Below are positions 34,196 to 46,364 of a stretch of DNA of 64,000 nucleotides, piece after piece. Origin of the DNA: Chrysemys picta bellii. Lineage: Eukaryota > Chordata > Testudines > Emydidae. Positions within the stretch are counted from its first letter, which is position 1. Each line of letters begins with the position of its first letter. The stretch covers positions 120,111,434-120,175,433 of the forward strand of contig NC_088795.1 of NCBI RefSeq assembly GCF_011386835.1, in the 5' to 3' direction. The position numbers were made by a program, and so were the translations under genes. The notes beneath the pieces were generated by a model. The model was not told the DNA's origin. It did not search any database and worked only from the letters and a program-made list of their open reading frames with translations.

Positions 34196-34741
34196 ACTAG
34201 AGATGGTTGGAAACTTTTTACCAAAACAAAATGAAATTAAAAAACTGGAGTAAGGGGATTTGTTTCTTGTTTTTCTATTTGCTTGATTTTTTTTTTTTGC
34301 ATTAAAATGTGGCCCAAAATAAAAAATCATATCTAAGATATTGTGTTTAGAGTGGGAAAAATACATCCCTTAGCTATGATGGCATATATATCTGAGATAG
34401 GGAGCCCCACCCTAGAATAGCCAATAGCCCAGTGGTTGGGGCACTCACTAGGAAGTCAGACATCCAGGTTCAAGTCCCTGCTCTGCCTAATTCAGAGCAG
34501 GGACTTGAACCTGGGTCTCCCACATCCCAGGTGAATGGCTAATAAATACTTAATTATTTATACAAATTGAAACACCTCCAACAGGAGTGTGCTGTCACTT
34601 TCATTTTCTCTCTCTCTCTCTATTTCTCTCTTCCCACCCTGGACCTCAACACTGATACGTTTACATAAAATATTTCTGTTTTGAGGAAATAGCATTTTTT
34701 GGTTGAAAAAATTGACAAAACTTGTTTGTGACCAGCTCTAA
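34196..34741. mobile_element. MITE-like element containing an inverted tRNA-like hairpin
   Basis: The ends are roughly inverse ('ctagagatggttggaaactt' against 'tgtgaccagctctaa'). Internally, arms 34464-34485 and 34493-34514 are perfectly complementary (22 bp) around a 7-nt loop. Each arm holds the Pol III B-box consensus ggttcaagtcc. Upstream 'gcccagtggttggggcactc' resembles a tRNA A-box region. The target-site duplication is not clear. I recall similar 'tagagctggt' elements in amniotes but cannot assign the superfamily firmly. Confidence 0.55.
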
Positions 34742-34889
34742 GCAATACCACCTGATCTGAACACAGAGAGAATCAGAACAGTGAGTTATCTTGGCAGATT
34801 TGTAGGTTTTCTAAAAACCTACCTTTATAACAAGTGGGCACTGCAAAGCTGCACAAGCCTGAATCCTGATCTAAAAGACATGCTCTAGG

Positions 34890-34978
34890 AATTATTTTGG
34901 AGTTCTCTGGCCTGTGTTAGATGGGAGGTCAGACTAACTGATCACCACAGTCCTTTCTGGCCTTGCAATCTATGAAAG
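34890..34978 (+). repeat. CR1 3' tail
   Basis: 'ctggcctgtgttagatggga', 'ggtcagactaactgatcacc' and 'cctttctggccttgcaatct' followed by atga match the usual CR1 3' UTR end. Confidence 0.75.
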
Positions 34979-36006
34979 GTTTGCTATTTACAGTTCCGCT
35001 AGAATCCGAGACAGAAGCACTGAATGCTGTTAAATGTAAAAGCTCTATTCTCCAGTGAAGTCCTTTCTTTATTAATGAGATTCAGCCTGATGGGACCAAA
35101 AATTACTTTAAAAGACATTTCCTTTTTGTTCTTCGGGGGCTTTTTTTCCAGTACATTTGGACTGGATATCAAAGATGAGGGAAATATTTCACTAGAAAGA
35201 GCTTTTATAATTAAGCTTTGTAGCCTACGTAAGTGAGATGTAACTTAATTCAAGTGGAAATTAATAATTATATTTCCAAGGCATGCTTTTGGTGCCCCAA
35301 TAAATCACACAATCAGCTGTGCATTACATGGTACGGGCTTACGTCATCTCTTTCCTTAAGGTGCGTATGTTACCCTATATTTTAGAGGAGAAGGGCTGTG
35401 TAATCTTTAGCAAGAGCTAGAGTTAGACCATCATATAGGTTCTTATAGGACTGTGTGCTTACTGAGGTGCTCTCAAAACCCCAGTCAGGTTTCTTCCCAG
35501 TTCCAGCTCCCTTTTTTGTACTTTTCTGTACATTTCAGGAGAGATGGTCCTAGAATCCAAATATATGCACAAATAAAATGTATGAGACTGGCTTTTTCTA
35601 GTGTTTCTAGTGTATAGTGACCACATAGGTGGTGGGGCAGGTAGGAGAAAGGGCGTCTATAACAGAAATACATGTACTTAGGACACATCACAAAGCTCAA
35701 ATGTTTATAAAACATAAAATAAATACATTAGATTTCCCCAAGCAGCCTGGCAAGGAGAAGAGGAGAATCCTCCTGAAGCTCACTCCAGGATATTTCAGTG
35801 AGAGTTAATTGTATTCTGTGAAGATGAAGTGAAAATATGGTCCCCAGCTGGGAGAGCAAAAACAATTGGTTCCCCAGCATAAAGACACTGTTCTTTGTTC
35901 AATACCCATATGCTAAATATTTAGCCATGGAAACTGCCTTTCTTTCCTTCCTGTCTTCTCTCTATTCATTGCATGCTAAACTAATTATTGCTATTCCTGT
36001 AATTCC
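34979..36006. other. Intronic DNA, nothing recognised
   Basis: Unique-looking sequence with no supported gene or repeat. Confidence 0.5.
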
Positions 36007-36014
36007 CCTTAGAG

Positions 36015-36197
36015 TAGGGGTAGTCAATAGGTGGACTGCAGGCCAAATCTGGACTGCCAGGTGCTTTTGAACAGACACTAAAATCTTTTTATATACTAAT
36101 TATTGTTATTTTTCTTTATTGTTTTTCTCTGGAGTATGGACCTGGACTATACCTTGAACAAGAAATGTGGACCTTGAAAAAAAAATTGACTACCCCG
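36015..36197. mobile_element. hAT-type MITE, 183 bp
   Basis: The 8-bp duplications ccttagag lie at 36007-36014 and 36198-36205. Inverted ends are 'taggggtagtcaat' and 'attgactaccccg' (one base shorter). Internal 'ggtggactgcaggccaaat' and 'gtatggacctggactat' regions are related. Non-coding. Confidence 0.85.
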
Positions 36198-36894
36198 CCT
36201 TAGAGTCTAGTTCTGTGTTTTCTGCCAACAAATTTAAGGCCAGAAAGTGGGGATTGTTTGTTCTGTCCTTTCATTAGATTAAGACACAATATGCAGTCAT
36301 TTGTTCTGCATGCAGTATCCTGCTTGGAAAACACTGTTGTTGTGCTTTGTGATGCCCTGAGACAGAAAATATATGCATTCTTAACTGGAGAGGAGGGGGA
36401 GAAGGTGGGATCTGTAAAGCAACTTCTTGAATTCTAATAATGTGCAAAAAAAACAAACTTAAAAGATTGATGTTTGCCCGCTCCATCTGGGAAATCATAA
36501 CCAATTGTGGAGATGTTAGGTCTTCCTAAAGACCTGGGTAGAAAGACTATCCAATTTAGTTCTTGCATTTTAAAGGAAACCAGCTGAGAGAGAGATGTAT
36601 ATTTTACCCCACGTAACAGGATGATTTAAGATTTTGCTGTTTTTAGATACATAAATTATACACCCAATACACTAGATGGTCCCTTCACTCACACAGCTTC
36701 CAGTAGCCATGCCAGTGTTTGACCTTGAAGAGAACCACAAGACTGCTCTGTTTTTCTTCTACCCCTGTTTACATTGCAGTGTCTTAGAGTACCATAACAT
36801 GATGCTGTAGAAATGCACAAGTTTAGTCCAACACTGATACCCATGTAAAATGAAGTTAATTATCTTACACCTTTACAGTCTAAATATGGCTTCT

Positions 36895-37132
36895 CTATAC
36901 TGTAATAAAACACAGTGGCTGGCCCAAGTCACTTGCAGGACTTGGGCTGTGGAGCTGTAGAATTGCAGTGTAGTCAGTTAGGCTTGGGCTGGAGGCCAAG
37001 CCCCGGGACCCCACGAATGGAGAGGGTCCTGGAGCTCAGGCCTCAGTCTCAGAGCAGTTTTATCAGTTGGCAGCCCATGCCAACTGATACAGGCCAGCCA
37101 CACGTGTTGTATTGCAGTGTAGACATCCCATA
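36895..37132. mobile_element. Palindromic MITE ('tgcagtgtagacat' ends)
   Basis: Related to 17933-18129. The interior has 'ggcttgggctggaggccaag' and the right end is 'attgcagtgtagacatccca'. Ends approximate. Confidence 0.55.
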
Positions 37133-37135
37133 AGG

Positions 37136-39177
37136 CCCAAAAACACTTACACAGAGTGCTTAAAGTTAAGAATGTGCTTGCATGCCCTGCTGGGTTGACT
37201 GGGTGTGCCAGCTTAGATGTTCATTCTCTCTCCAGCACACTTCATGTGCTACCATTCTAGCTGGTTACCAGCTCATGTTAACATCTTGAGCCCTGTAAGG
37301 TTCATTGCGCATCACAAGTGTCTAGCACGCTGTTGATACTAAATAATAAATAGCCCAGCTAGTAGTGTCGGATTCAGAATGATTAACTAAACTGCTCTAC
37401 ACGGTTTCTATTAGCCCTACGAGGAGTGTTTCAAATGGCCTTTGATTTTTTGTCCTGATTTTATGTAAGTCCAGTAGATTTCTCAGGGGCACTGCTTAAT
37501 AGTCCCACCTTACATAATTGACATTCCCTATTTACAGTTCACTTGGAAATCAGCCACTCTTCTGGAATGATCTCCTGAGATTTATCTGTGATACTTAAAC
37601 ATTTGCAAGAGGTCCCTCAAGAAAACATAAAAAGCGCTATAGAACTGTAAATCGGAGCTCTAGAAGAAGCTATGAACAAATAGAGTGTAACAATAACACA
37701 GTATCGAGGAATATAAATATGGGTGGGGGTTCAAGTACATGTGGGCACTTACTAAATTCAGTAAACAAACACGAGCAAGTTTTCTAGCTCTTGTTAATGT
37801 AAAACAACTGATACAAATGCATTAATAACATTAGGGTTTGCGAAGGGTGATTTAGGGACAGCCACAGGAGAAAACCTGCAAGATAAAACTTGTACTTTCA
37901 AGGCATTTTATTCCTCTCTCTGCTTGGAATTATCTTGGGTTGATTCTTAAGATATTGTTTTTCACCAGTATGGGAGCAAGGGGTCCATAACTCATTTCAG
38001 CTGTGCCACTCATGAGTTATCAGGTCTTTCATACCGTCTGAGATAAAAATCATAACCCATGGCAGTCCATTTTGTGTGTTTTATGAATGCCCTCTGAGAA
38101 ACAACATCTCATTTACAATTGGAGCCTGGAGCGAGAGTAATTTCTGCATCAACTGAGCACATCTAATAACACATAAATAATGTAAATTGTAAAAACAACA
38201 AAAATAGACAGGTTAGTTACTTACGTTTGAAAAATGTTGAGAATGTGGCTGCAGTGCTGATGAACTGTTAACCACCGTCCGGAAATCTGTATTTTGTTTC
38301 GAAGAACAGTTAGTTCCAAAACTCAATGAGTATGGTATGTGAAGCACATTAATCAGCAGTTTTAAGCTATGTCATCACTAAGGGCTGGATCCTTCAGAGT
38401 ATTGAGCACTCTTGCCCCAGTCCAAGGCACTTAATCTGTGCTTAACTTTGTCCATGTCCTGTTAATGGAAATTAATTTACCTCAGTGGTGCAGCTCATAA
38501 GTTTAGGCACATTCTTAAATGCTTTGCTATATTGAAGCCAGAGTGCTCAGCACTTTGCAGGATCGAATCCTAATAGCCACATCCTCCGACTTCAGTGGGG
38601 GTTCACTTTAATGGAAAAACTTCAATAGGACTTGAAGATGGTCAGCACCTCACAGGCAGCATTCAGCATCTTATTAGGAAGGGTCTGAAATATTTAAAAT
38701 ATTTAAAAAGAGCGTTGCTTTTAAGCTTAGTTTATAACACAAAAGAATATTAGTTATTTTAATTTTAGAATATTTGAGGTTTTGTTTTTATAAAACTGTA
38801 TGAATCAAGTGCTCTCTCTCCCTTGCTTCCAACAGAAATCTCTATTATTGCAAGACCATAGATAATTCCTATGATCATTCCCCATGTTACTTAACTATTC
38901 CCTCTTTTGAGTATTGTGAGAGGTAATAGAGAATCAGTGCTGGAATTAAAGCTAAGAACAATTGCTGATGTTATACAGATGTTATGGGATTACTCATGTG
39001 CTATGTATTTTTGTTTGGTGTGTTGTTGTTTTTTAGACCTGCTAATTAAGATAAACTTTTATGTTGAGTTCAGATTTTGAATGGAGCCATGTTTTGTTCT
39101 GCTAGGAGTCCTAGAAACACTTTCTCAAAGTATCTCCAAGTATAGTGCAAGTGAAACATTTTTTACTGAAGTCTAGC
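37136..39177. other. Intronic DNA with one palindromic MITE
   Basis: A palindromic repeat lies at about 38383-38585 ('ggctggatccttcagagtat', 'ttaggcacattcttaaatgc', 'cagagtgctcagcactttgc'). The rest, including 37840-38380, is non-repetitive. No exon with splice sites was seen. Confidence 0.5.
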
Positions 39178-39425
39178 TAAAAATGCCATCTGGAAACCCA
39201 CTATGGTTCATTTAAAGTAGTAGATAGCAGTAGTTGTAGTAGCAAGATGTTGCATTAGTCTTCCACAGTTCAATGGGACTACTCTGTGCCTAAAGTGAGG
39301 CATATATGTTAAATTTTTCTGGGATCAGGGTTTACATTTGCTAGTTCTACGAATGCAACATCCTGCTACTACTACTACCCACTACTTCCAATGAACTAGA
39401 GGGTTTGCAGATGGCATTTTTGCCC
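39178..39425. repeat. Unclassified fold-back element
   Basis: The left arm starts 'taaaaatgccatctggaaac' and runs through 'gtagtagatagcagtagttg' to 'agatgttgcatt'. The right arm is its inverse, from 'aatgcaacatcctgctacta' to 'gggtttgcagatggcatttt'. Arms are about 80 bp, with a loop of about 100 bp. No target-site duplication was established. Confidence 0.65.
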
Positions 39426-39724
39426 CAGAGCGTGTGTGTGTGACGGCTGGCAGTATGAATTTGGAGACATTTGGTCCAATTTCTGAGAATTTGATGATTA
39501 CTACAGTTATGTTCAGACTGGAAGCATTTTATCTACCTATCACACTGTTGGCCCTTTGTAATCATAAAATTATTAAGATAAAAATAAGAGAAGGGGTAAT
39601 ATTAAGAGGTCCAACACTTTTTATTTACTGTGTTTTGACCTGTAGAAATGTTAATGAACTATTTTTATAGCTTATTTTTCGATCATATGCTTTTCTTCTC
39701 TCTTTCTGTTGGGAGGCAGGCAGG

Positions 39725-39750
39725 GTGTGTGTGTGTGTGTGTGTGTGTGT
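39725..39750. repeat. (GT)n microsatellite
   Basis: Thirteen GT units in an uninterrupted run. Confidence 0.9.
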
Positions 39751-39838
39751 CTTTTTGTTAATTTAAGGCTGCCAGGTGCTGGGACCAAATCCAGGATAAT
39801 CTCCAGCTCCTCCTTTCTCCCACAAAAGCCATTGTTGA

Positions 39839-40096
39839 CAGGGCCGGCTTTATGACTTGTGGGGCCCGATTCCAATACCCGGTGGCAGTCCGAGGCTTCA
39901 GCGGCACTTTGTGGTGGGGGGTCCGCTCTGGGTCTTCCGCGGCACCGAAGGACCCCCTGCTGCCGAAATGCCGCCGAAGACCCCCGGAGCGGACCCACTG
40001 CCGCCGAAATGCTGCCGAAGATCCCCGGAGCAGGGCCCTCTTAGGCAAGGGGCCCAATTCCGGGGAATCAGGTGAATCGGCTTAAAGCTGGCCCTG
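39839..40096. mobile_element. hAT-type MITE, 258 bp
   Basis: Perfect 8-bp duplications attgttga lie at 39831-39838 and 40097-40104. Inverted ends are 'cagggccggcttta' and 'ttaaagctggccctg'. The interior is GC-rich with 'tgccgaaatgccgccgaaga' and its variant 'tgccgccgaaatgctgccga', a short tandem-like duplication. Several overlapping predicted frames here are spurious. Confidence 0.92.
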
Positions 40097-40186
40097 ATTG
40101 TTGACACCGTACTGCGCATTGGCTAGATGTAGGGAAGGGAAGTGGGGAGGCCTGTGGTAACTCCATCTTAGGCTGATCATTAGAGG

Positions 40187-40252
40187 CCTGATTCAAAGCC
40201 CAGGGAAGTCAGTGGGAGTCTTTCCGCAGACTTCAGTGGGCTTTGAATCAGG
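40187..40252. repeat. 66-bp palindromic MITE
   Basis: The 16-bp ends are perfectly inverse: cctgattcaaagccca at 40187-40202 and tgggctttgaatcagg at 40237-40252. The centre is 'gtcagtgggagtctttccgc'. Confidence 0.8.
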
Positions 40253-40424
40253 TGTTGCATCATCAGCCAGAAATGGGTGCTGAAGTACAGTATGTAGAAA
40301 CCTCACCCTGGTCCCTGTTCAGCACTCTTTACTATATTGACTAACACCATTGATTTCAGTGGGAGTTTTGACCTAAGAAAAGAGTGTTTAAAAAGCACCT
40401 TTAGAACAATTAGATCAGAGTCCA

Positions 40425-40612
40425 TTAGCTTTTCAAAGCATTGTACAGACATTAAGTCATCATCACAATATTCTTGGGAGGTAAGTAAAGGCATATTATC
40501 ATTCTGACTGGATAGCTGGGGAAACTGAGAAAAGTTAACCAACGTGCCTGAGGTCACACAGTGAATCTTTGACAAAACAGGGAATAGTTCTCAGAAATTC
40601 CTGCGTCTCAGC
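40425..40612 (+). repeat. MIR-type SINE
   Basis: 'aaagcattgtacagacatta', 'ctggggaaactgagaaaagt', 'taaccaacgtgcctgaggtc' and 'acacagtgaatctttgac' follow the MIR body. The 3' part is weaker. Confidence 0.8.
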
Positions 40613-41381
40613 CTTAAAATGAACCCACTAAGGAATGCCTTTCTTCTAATATCCAACCACAGTATAGTTTAAAAAACAAAGCACTTCATCAGTACAGCTC
40701 AGTTCATCCTGCCTCTTGTGTGTGGAAGGTTCTTCCCCTGCATCTCCCTATTTTTCTTAACATGCCCCCCCCCGACTCTCAGATCTGGTAGATATATGCT
40801 GTGTTTTAACCTAGATAAAAATGATGTCTTAGCAAACAAAGACTGACATAGCTACTGAAAACTGCTGTTGTATGATGGACGCGTCACAGTGACTGGACTG
40901 TGCTGTGCAGTGACTGAATAACAAGCACCCTTCTGATGAGGTGCATCTTCCGTGGCTATTAACAGAACGTGAGCCATAAATAATTATTATTAGTAAATTA
41001 ATCAATCAGTCTTTGTTATTCACTCCTCCGGGTCTTCTGCTCAAATGCAATCCTGCAGTTGGACATGTGCCAGTGCAGAGACCTGGGCATGACACTGTAA
41101 ACTTTCTGAGGGAGGGCCTGTCTGTTTTCTGTTTTTTTGCAGCACTGTGCTGTGCTCTTGTCACTTTATGTTGTACAGGAGCAGCCCACTGTATGTGGGA
41201 CCAACTGGATCTTCCCAGTGGCTTTCACTTGGGCTTAATTGATCTTCTGCTATTTGTTGGTGATATGGGCAATATCACTACCAAGTAAATTTTGCTTCTA
41301 TATTTCTTTTTCACAGTCTTCTCCCTGAAAGTAATGGTAACAAAACACAGGAGTCTAAATCCTTTATTATACATCTTTTAC
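40613..41381. other. Intronic DNA, nothing recognised
   Basis: Unique-looking. A 91-codon frame at 41013-41288 has no recognisable product or splice context. Confidence 0.5.
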
Positions 41382-41389
41382 TACATATG

Positions 41390-41868
41390 GAGGGCCCCAC
41401 CAAATTCATGGCCATGAAAAACGCGCCATGGACCGTGAAATCTGGTCTTCCCCCCTTACCCTCCCCCAAAGAAATCTGGCCTTTTGTGCGCTTTTACCCT
41501 ATACCATATAGATTTCATGGGGGAGACCAGCATTTCTCAAATTGGGGGTCCTGACCCAAAAGGGAATTGCAGGGGGTTGCAAGGTTATTTTAGGGGAGTT
41601 ATGGTATTGCCACCCTGACTTCTGTGCTGCCTTCAGAGCTGGGCAGCAGCAGAAGTGCAGAAGTAAGGGTAGCAGTACCACAACCCCCCCTACAATAACT
41701 CTGTGACACCCCCCCCCCGACACACACACACACACAACTCCTTTTTCGGTCAGGAGCTCTACAATTACAATACCATGAAATTTCAAGTTTAAATGGCTGA
41801 AATCATGAAATTTATGATTTTTAAAATCCTATGACCATGAAATGGACCGTGAATTTGGTAGGGCCCTA
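41390..41868. mobile_element. hAT-type element, 479 bp
   Basis: The 8-bp duplications tacatatg lie at 41382-41389 and 41869-41876. Inverted ends are 'gagggccccaccaaattca' and 'tgaatttggtagggcccta'. The internal segments 'catggccatgaaaaa' and 'tatgaccatgaaatgg' extend the inversion. A (CA)n tract lies near 41719-41736. Non-coding. Confidence 0.9.
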
Positions 41869-41913
41869 TACATATGCAAGAAATTATGTTACTACTTTTC
41901 ACTTACATTATAG

Positions 41914-41921
41914 CTCTCTCT

Positions 41922-41961
<40 letters not shown>
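41914..41961. repeat. (CT)n followed by poly-T of 37
   Basis: A short CT tract runs straight into 37 consecutive T. No clear retrotransposon body adjoins it on the right, so it is listed as a simple repeat. Confidence 0.85.
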
Positions 41962-41965
<4 letters not shown>

Positions 41966-42611
41966 CACTCCAAGACAGTGACACAAGTCTATACTTTATC
42001 TCAATAGCTTGCCTGACAGTTTAAATGACAGGCTCTCTCTTTGGAACACTCACATAACTCCAATTAATGCTAATGTGAGTTATGCATGCACATTAAGAGA
42101 TGAATACACACCTAAGTGTCTTTGTTGCTTATTTAGATGCCATAAGGTTAAGAGAAAACGTCAGAGATAATTTAATAGAGTTTTATAGTTTCACTGAGAA
42201 ATAGTGGAGGATTCCAAAGGGAATGATGAAAAGCTATAAAAAAGTTATGAAAAGCTTAATTGAAGTTTAGAAGTGATTAAAATCTATTCTGGTTTCTGGG
42301 TCCAAAGCCATTCAAGCAAGTAGTTATTCATTTTGAGCTAAAACCATCAGCAATCACTATTTGATTCTGCTCTCCTGACAGTATGGCCCAGTTACATTCA
42401 TGAAGCAGTCACAAGATCTTTCGCTAAAGGGAAGATCTGTTGCTACTTGTCCCACTTAAAAAAAAAATCAAAACTTGTTATGGAAAGTGCCTGATGAGTG
42501 TGTAATATTTTATCTGGAATATCACCCTCGATAAACTGTACTAGTCATGAGGTACATGTGAGTCTTTATGTATCAGTGGACTGGCGATGTGGAGATCCAG
42601 TATACTAGCAG

Positions 42612-42614
<3 letters not shown>

Positions 42615-42680
<66 letters not shown>
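42615..42680. repeat. (GT)33 microsatellite
   Basis: Sixty-six bases of uninterrupted GT, the longest pure dinucleotide tract in the window and probably polymorphic. It explains the poly-Thr/His peptide predicted on the - strand. Confidence 0.95.
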
Positions 42681-42684
<4 letters not shown>

Positions 42685-44589
42685 GCAGAAGATAGTACTT
42701 CTGGTCTTTTTGGATAAGAGCATGAGAGACAAATATTGTACATACTACTCAACTAAGGACTTTGGGCAAATCATTCCTTCCTACACTATCTATGAAGGGT
42801 GCAGAGAACTCTTTCAAACATGGTATTACCAGCAGTTGCAATTGTATTAGATGTCTCCTGATATTTGGTGTTTTTCATGAAGTCCAGTTCCTGGAGGCAA
42901 GTTATTTGGTGAGAATCTCAGCTTTCATTTAAAAACATTTGAAGCCTCAAGCCCTCATTGTTCTGTAAAAAAGCTGTAGCCTGCTTCCTGATTTTTGGAC
43001 ACTTGGGATTGGCAATGTTGCAAATTACCAAAAGTCGTGGATGGATAGAAATTGAGCCTAAGTGGCATCATGCCCTCACTCTTTCAACCCTGTAGAAGTC
43101 CCTTCATGTGACCTCTGTGTCATGTGGGCCTCATAGGTTTTGTGCTATGTTTGGTGGAGCCAAACAAGAGTCTGTCTATATGTCATAATTCCTACACAAA
43201 TACCTGGGCTTATGCCCAGGGGAACTGATGTTTCCCCTGTTAACGTTTAACTCTTCTAGATATTTCTCCAGGAATATAATGGGGAATGGTACTAATAGCT
43301 AGGCCTTGCTAATCCAGCCTTACCCCTCCGTGGATTGCTTGAGATTTGCCAGATTTCCCATCAGATTTTGGGACAGTTGTTTGGAACAACAATCCCTATG
43401 CATACCATGGATGACCAAATTTAGAATTACCCTTTTAACTTTGGCCCTCCAACATCTTTTTTACATAGACGCATAATCTGTCTGATTTGTTATTGTTTAG
43501 TTTAAAACCTGCCAAAGATCTAGCCAGGTGGACAGCTTTACAAGAGTAGGTTCAAAGGGATGAACAAAAGTCTGCTGGTCTTCATAAGATCTATAAATAA
43601 CTATCTTTGTTTTAACAATATTTTTTTAATTACCACATACCCCTATGGAAATCAGTGTTTGACACATGATACAGAACTGTAATAGCTTATCTTGAAAACA
43701 AATGAATGTTTACGATATAGATGACAGCTTTACTTTCTCTTTTGTCTGTGAGAGAATAGGCTTATTCTAATATATTTCAGACCCTCAGTATCTTACTATG
43801 TTCATTCACCAAACTTTGTATTTAGAAATTCATCTTGAGTATAATGAGAACAATCTGTGTGGTTTGGTGGTTTTTGTTTAGTTTTTAAATAGCATGTAGA
43901 TATAGTCATCATTGTGAGTTAGGTATCAGCCGACCCTGTCTACGGTTACTTTCATAGAGGTTTATCCCAAACATTGCCCATTTGAGAATTGCATTAGCAA
44001 CCTGTGAGGAAGTTGGTGAAACACACAAAGAAGCACATTATAACTGCATTCAGCTTTAATACCGAGGTGTGGCCCATATAGAATACTGGTCCTGGTAGGC
44101 AGTGCTCCATCTTGATCAAGGAAATGCAATTCTGTGGTACAGAACTCTTTTGGGACCATATTTGGCCCATGAGCTGCACATTGGCCAGTACTGCTTTAAT
44201 TTATACAATCAAATACATTTTATTTGAATATTGTGTCCTTACAGGGATCACAAAATGCTTTACTCAGAGTTTATAGACAACTAAAGAGAAAAAGACATTA
44301 AGATGTGATGAGAATGAGAGTTAAAACTTGTAAAGATAACATTTCTATAATCCCCCCTTATAGATTCACATAAAAATTGCATATTTCACACTCCCATGTA
44401 AATCATAAAAATAAACAATATAGAAAATCAGTGAATCATACGTTGGTTACAGGCTACATCCTGCTTACTTCTAGTTACATGGGCTAGTTATATGAATAAG
44501 GCAAGCAGGTTTTGGCCTCATATTGTTGAAATATTTTGTTAAAACTGAGAAAAAGAATTAGTGTGTGGTCCTAGGGGTATATGCAGGAT
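42681..44589. other. Intronic DNA, nothing recognised
   Basis: Unique-looking AT-rich sequence with no supported gene or transposon ends. Confidence 0.5.
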
Positions 44590-44765
44590 GGCCCCTGATT
44601 CAGCAAAGTACTTGAGCCTATAAGTCCATCTCTATTCAGCAAAGCACTTCATGCTTAACTTTAAGCACATGAGCATTCCCATTTACTTCTACACAGACAG
44701 TCAATGGGATTTTTCGGGTGCTTAAAGTAAAGCATGTACTTACATATCTTATTGAATCTGGACCC
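44590..44765. repeat. Palindromic MITE ('gattcagcaaagcactt' family)
   Basis: The left half has 'cctgattcagcaaagtactt' and 'cttaactttaagcacatgag'; the right half has 'cgggtgcttaaagtaaagca' and 'attgaatctgga'. They meet at 'acagtcaatgggat'. The same family is seen at 50187-50300. Confidence 0.65.
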
Positions 44766-44897
44766 GTGAATAACCTATTTACAAATTTCTTGCTGAGGGA
44801 CAGAGGCAATAAAAGTTCAGTCCAGCTATTGTATCTGTGCAAGTTTACCAGGGAGTCCAATTTTTTAAAATGCAGTTCTATTCCAAAAAGTAACTGA

Positions 44898-45148
44898 GGC
44901 CTTGTCTAAACTATGCACTAAATTGCTGCCGCTGCGATCGACGCATCTGCATCAATGTAATGGGTCTGGTGAAGACACAATAAGTCCATGGGAGAGCGCT
45001 CTGCTGTCGACTTAATTAATCCACCTCAACGAGAGGCGGAAGCTCTGTCGAAGGACGAGCTTTAAGTGAATGTAAGTTATGTCAACTTAAGTTATGTAAC
45101 TTATATAACTTAACTAGCATAACTTACAGCATTAGTGTGGAGTAGGCC
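44898..45148. mobile_element. Harbinger-like MITE, 251 bp
   Basis: Inverted ends are 'ggccttgtctaaact' and 'agtgtggagtaggcc'. Flanking triplets are tga and taa, so the three-base TWA duplication would be imperfect. The interior includes 'gtcgacttaattaatc' and a run of related 'taagttatgt' and 'taacttatat' segments. No transposase. Confidence 0.6.
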
Positions 45149-45177
45149 TAAGTAAAAATACCATTGTGCTTTACACA

Positions 45178-45490
45178 AGGCACAGTCAACCTGTGGAACG
45201 CTTTGCCAGAGGATGTTGTGAAGGCCAAGACTATAACAGGGTTCAAAAAAGAACTAGATAAGTTCATGGAGGATAGGTCCATCAATGGCTATTAGCCAGG
45301 ATGGGTAGGGATGGTGTCCCTAGCTTCTGTTTGCGAGAAACTGGGAATGGGCGACAGGGAATGGATCACTTGATGATTACCTGTTCTGTTCATTCCCTCG
45401 GAAGCACCTAGCATTGGCCACTGTCGGAGGACAGGATACTGGGCTAGATGGACCTTTGTTCTGACCCATTATGGCCGTTCTTATGTTCTC
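45178..45490 (+). mobile_element. CR1 LINE 3' end
   Basis: A 5'-truncated copy. The frame at the start reads TVNLWNALPEDVVKAKTITG then FKKELDKFMEDRSINGY and a stop, followed by the 3' UTR ('ggatgggtagggatggtgtc', 'gggctagatggacctttgtt') ending 'ggccgttcttatgttct'. It is the opposite orientation to the CR1 at 15 kb and keeps the Glu-Asp codons where that copy has a stop. Confidence 0.92.
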
Positions 45491-46364
45491 AATAGATGTT
45501 CCCTGAGTATGTTTGTCATCATTTCTGCTTCCACTACTGACTGCTATTCACTCTTGTTTGCAATGCAGAGCAACCATAACTATGTGAAAGAGATATGGAT
45601 TCTCTGCTGGCTTGTGCATCATCAACGGAATATTTTAATTGTTTTGATTGCAAAATTTGTATTGTTGTTGATGTGTGAGCCAGAAAGAACACAGCTGGAC
45701 TTTGAAATTCCATGTTGCATTTGCTGAGCTAGCAGTTAGTAAAATAATCTTTTTATTTACAAGCTGAGTATGTTTGATCGGGAGACATGATACAAATGGA
45801 ACCTACAATGCCATTTTCAAAAGCCATGCTGTAAGATTCAGGCAGGCTTTGAGGGTGAAGAAACTGAAAGGAGTTTGATTCTTATTAGATTCTGCAACAA
45901 AAATATTTCTTTGTTACTGAAAGCCTTATATGAAGTCCACGCAATCAGACAGACAGCAGCTGCAACTTTTATTAGGTTTGAGTCAAAGTAATATCCTGAG
46001 ATAAAAAGGAAATGCGGATAATTGACTGGCATTTATTTTTGCAAAGCATCAAAGTGAGATTGCTATCTGATCCAAACAGAGAGAGCACTGTTCAGCCATA
46101 TGAGGATGTTACAGACCAGTTTCATCCCTGGTGTGTCTCTATTAACTTCAGCTTAGTTACAGCAGTGATTAAGCAAGCGATTTGTTTATAAAAATAGCTT
46201 CACTACACAAAAGGGTTAGTTATTTAAATGGTCACATTAAACAAGATATTACTAGAATTACTCCTTCCTCAGTAGTTGGAGCTCCTGCATGTGGCTTTAT
46301 CAACCCTGGGACAAGGACCACAATAGAAATAACGGGATTAAACTCAATACCTTTGAGGTATAAG

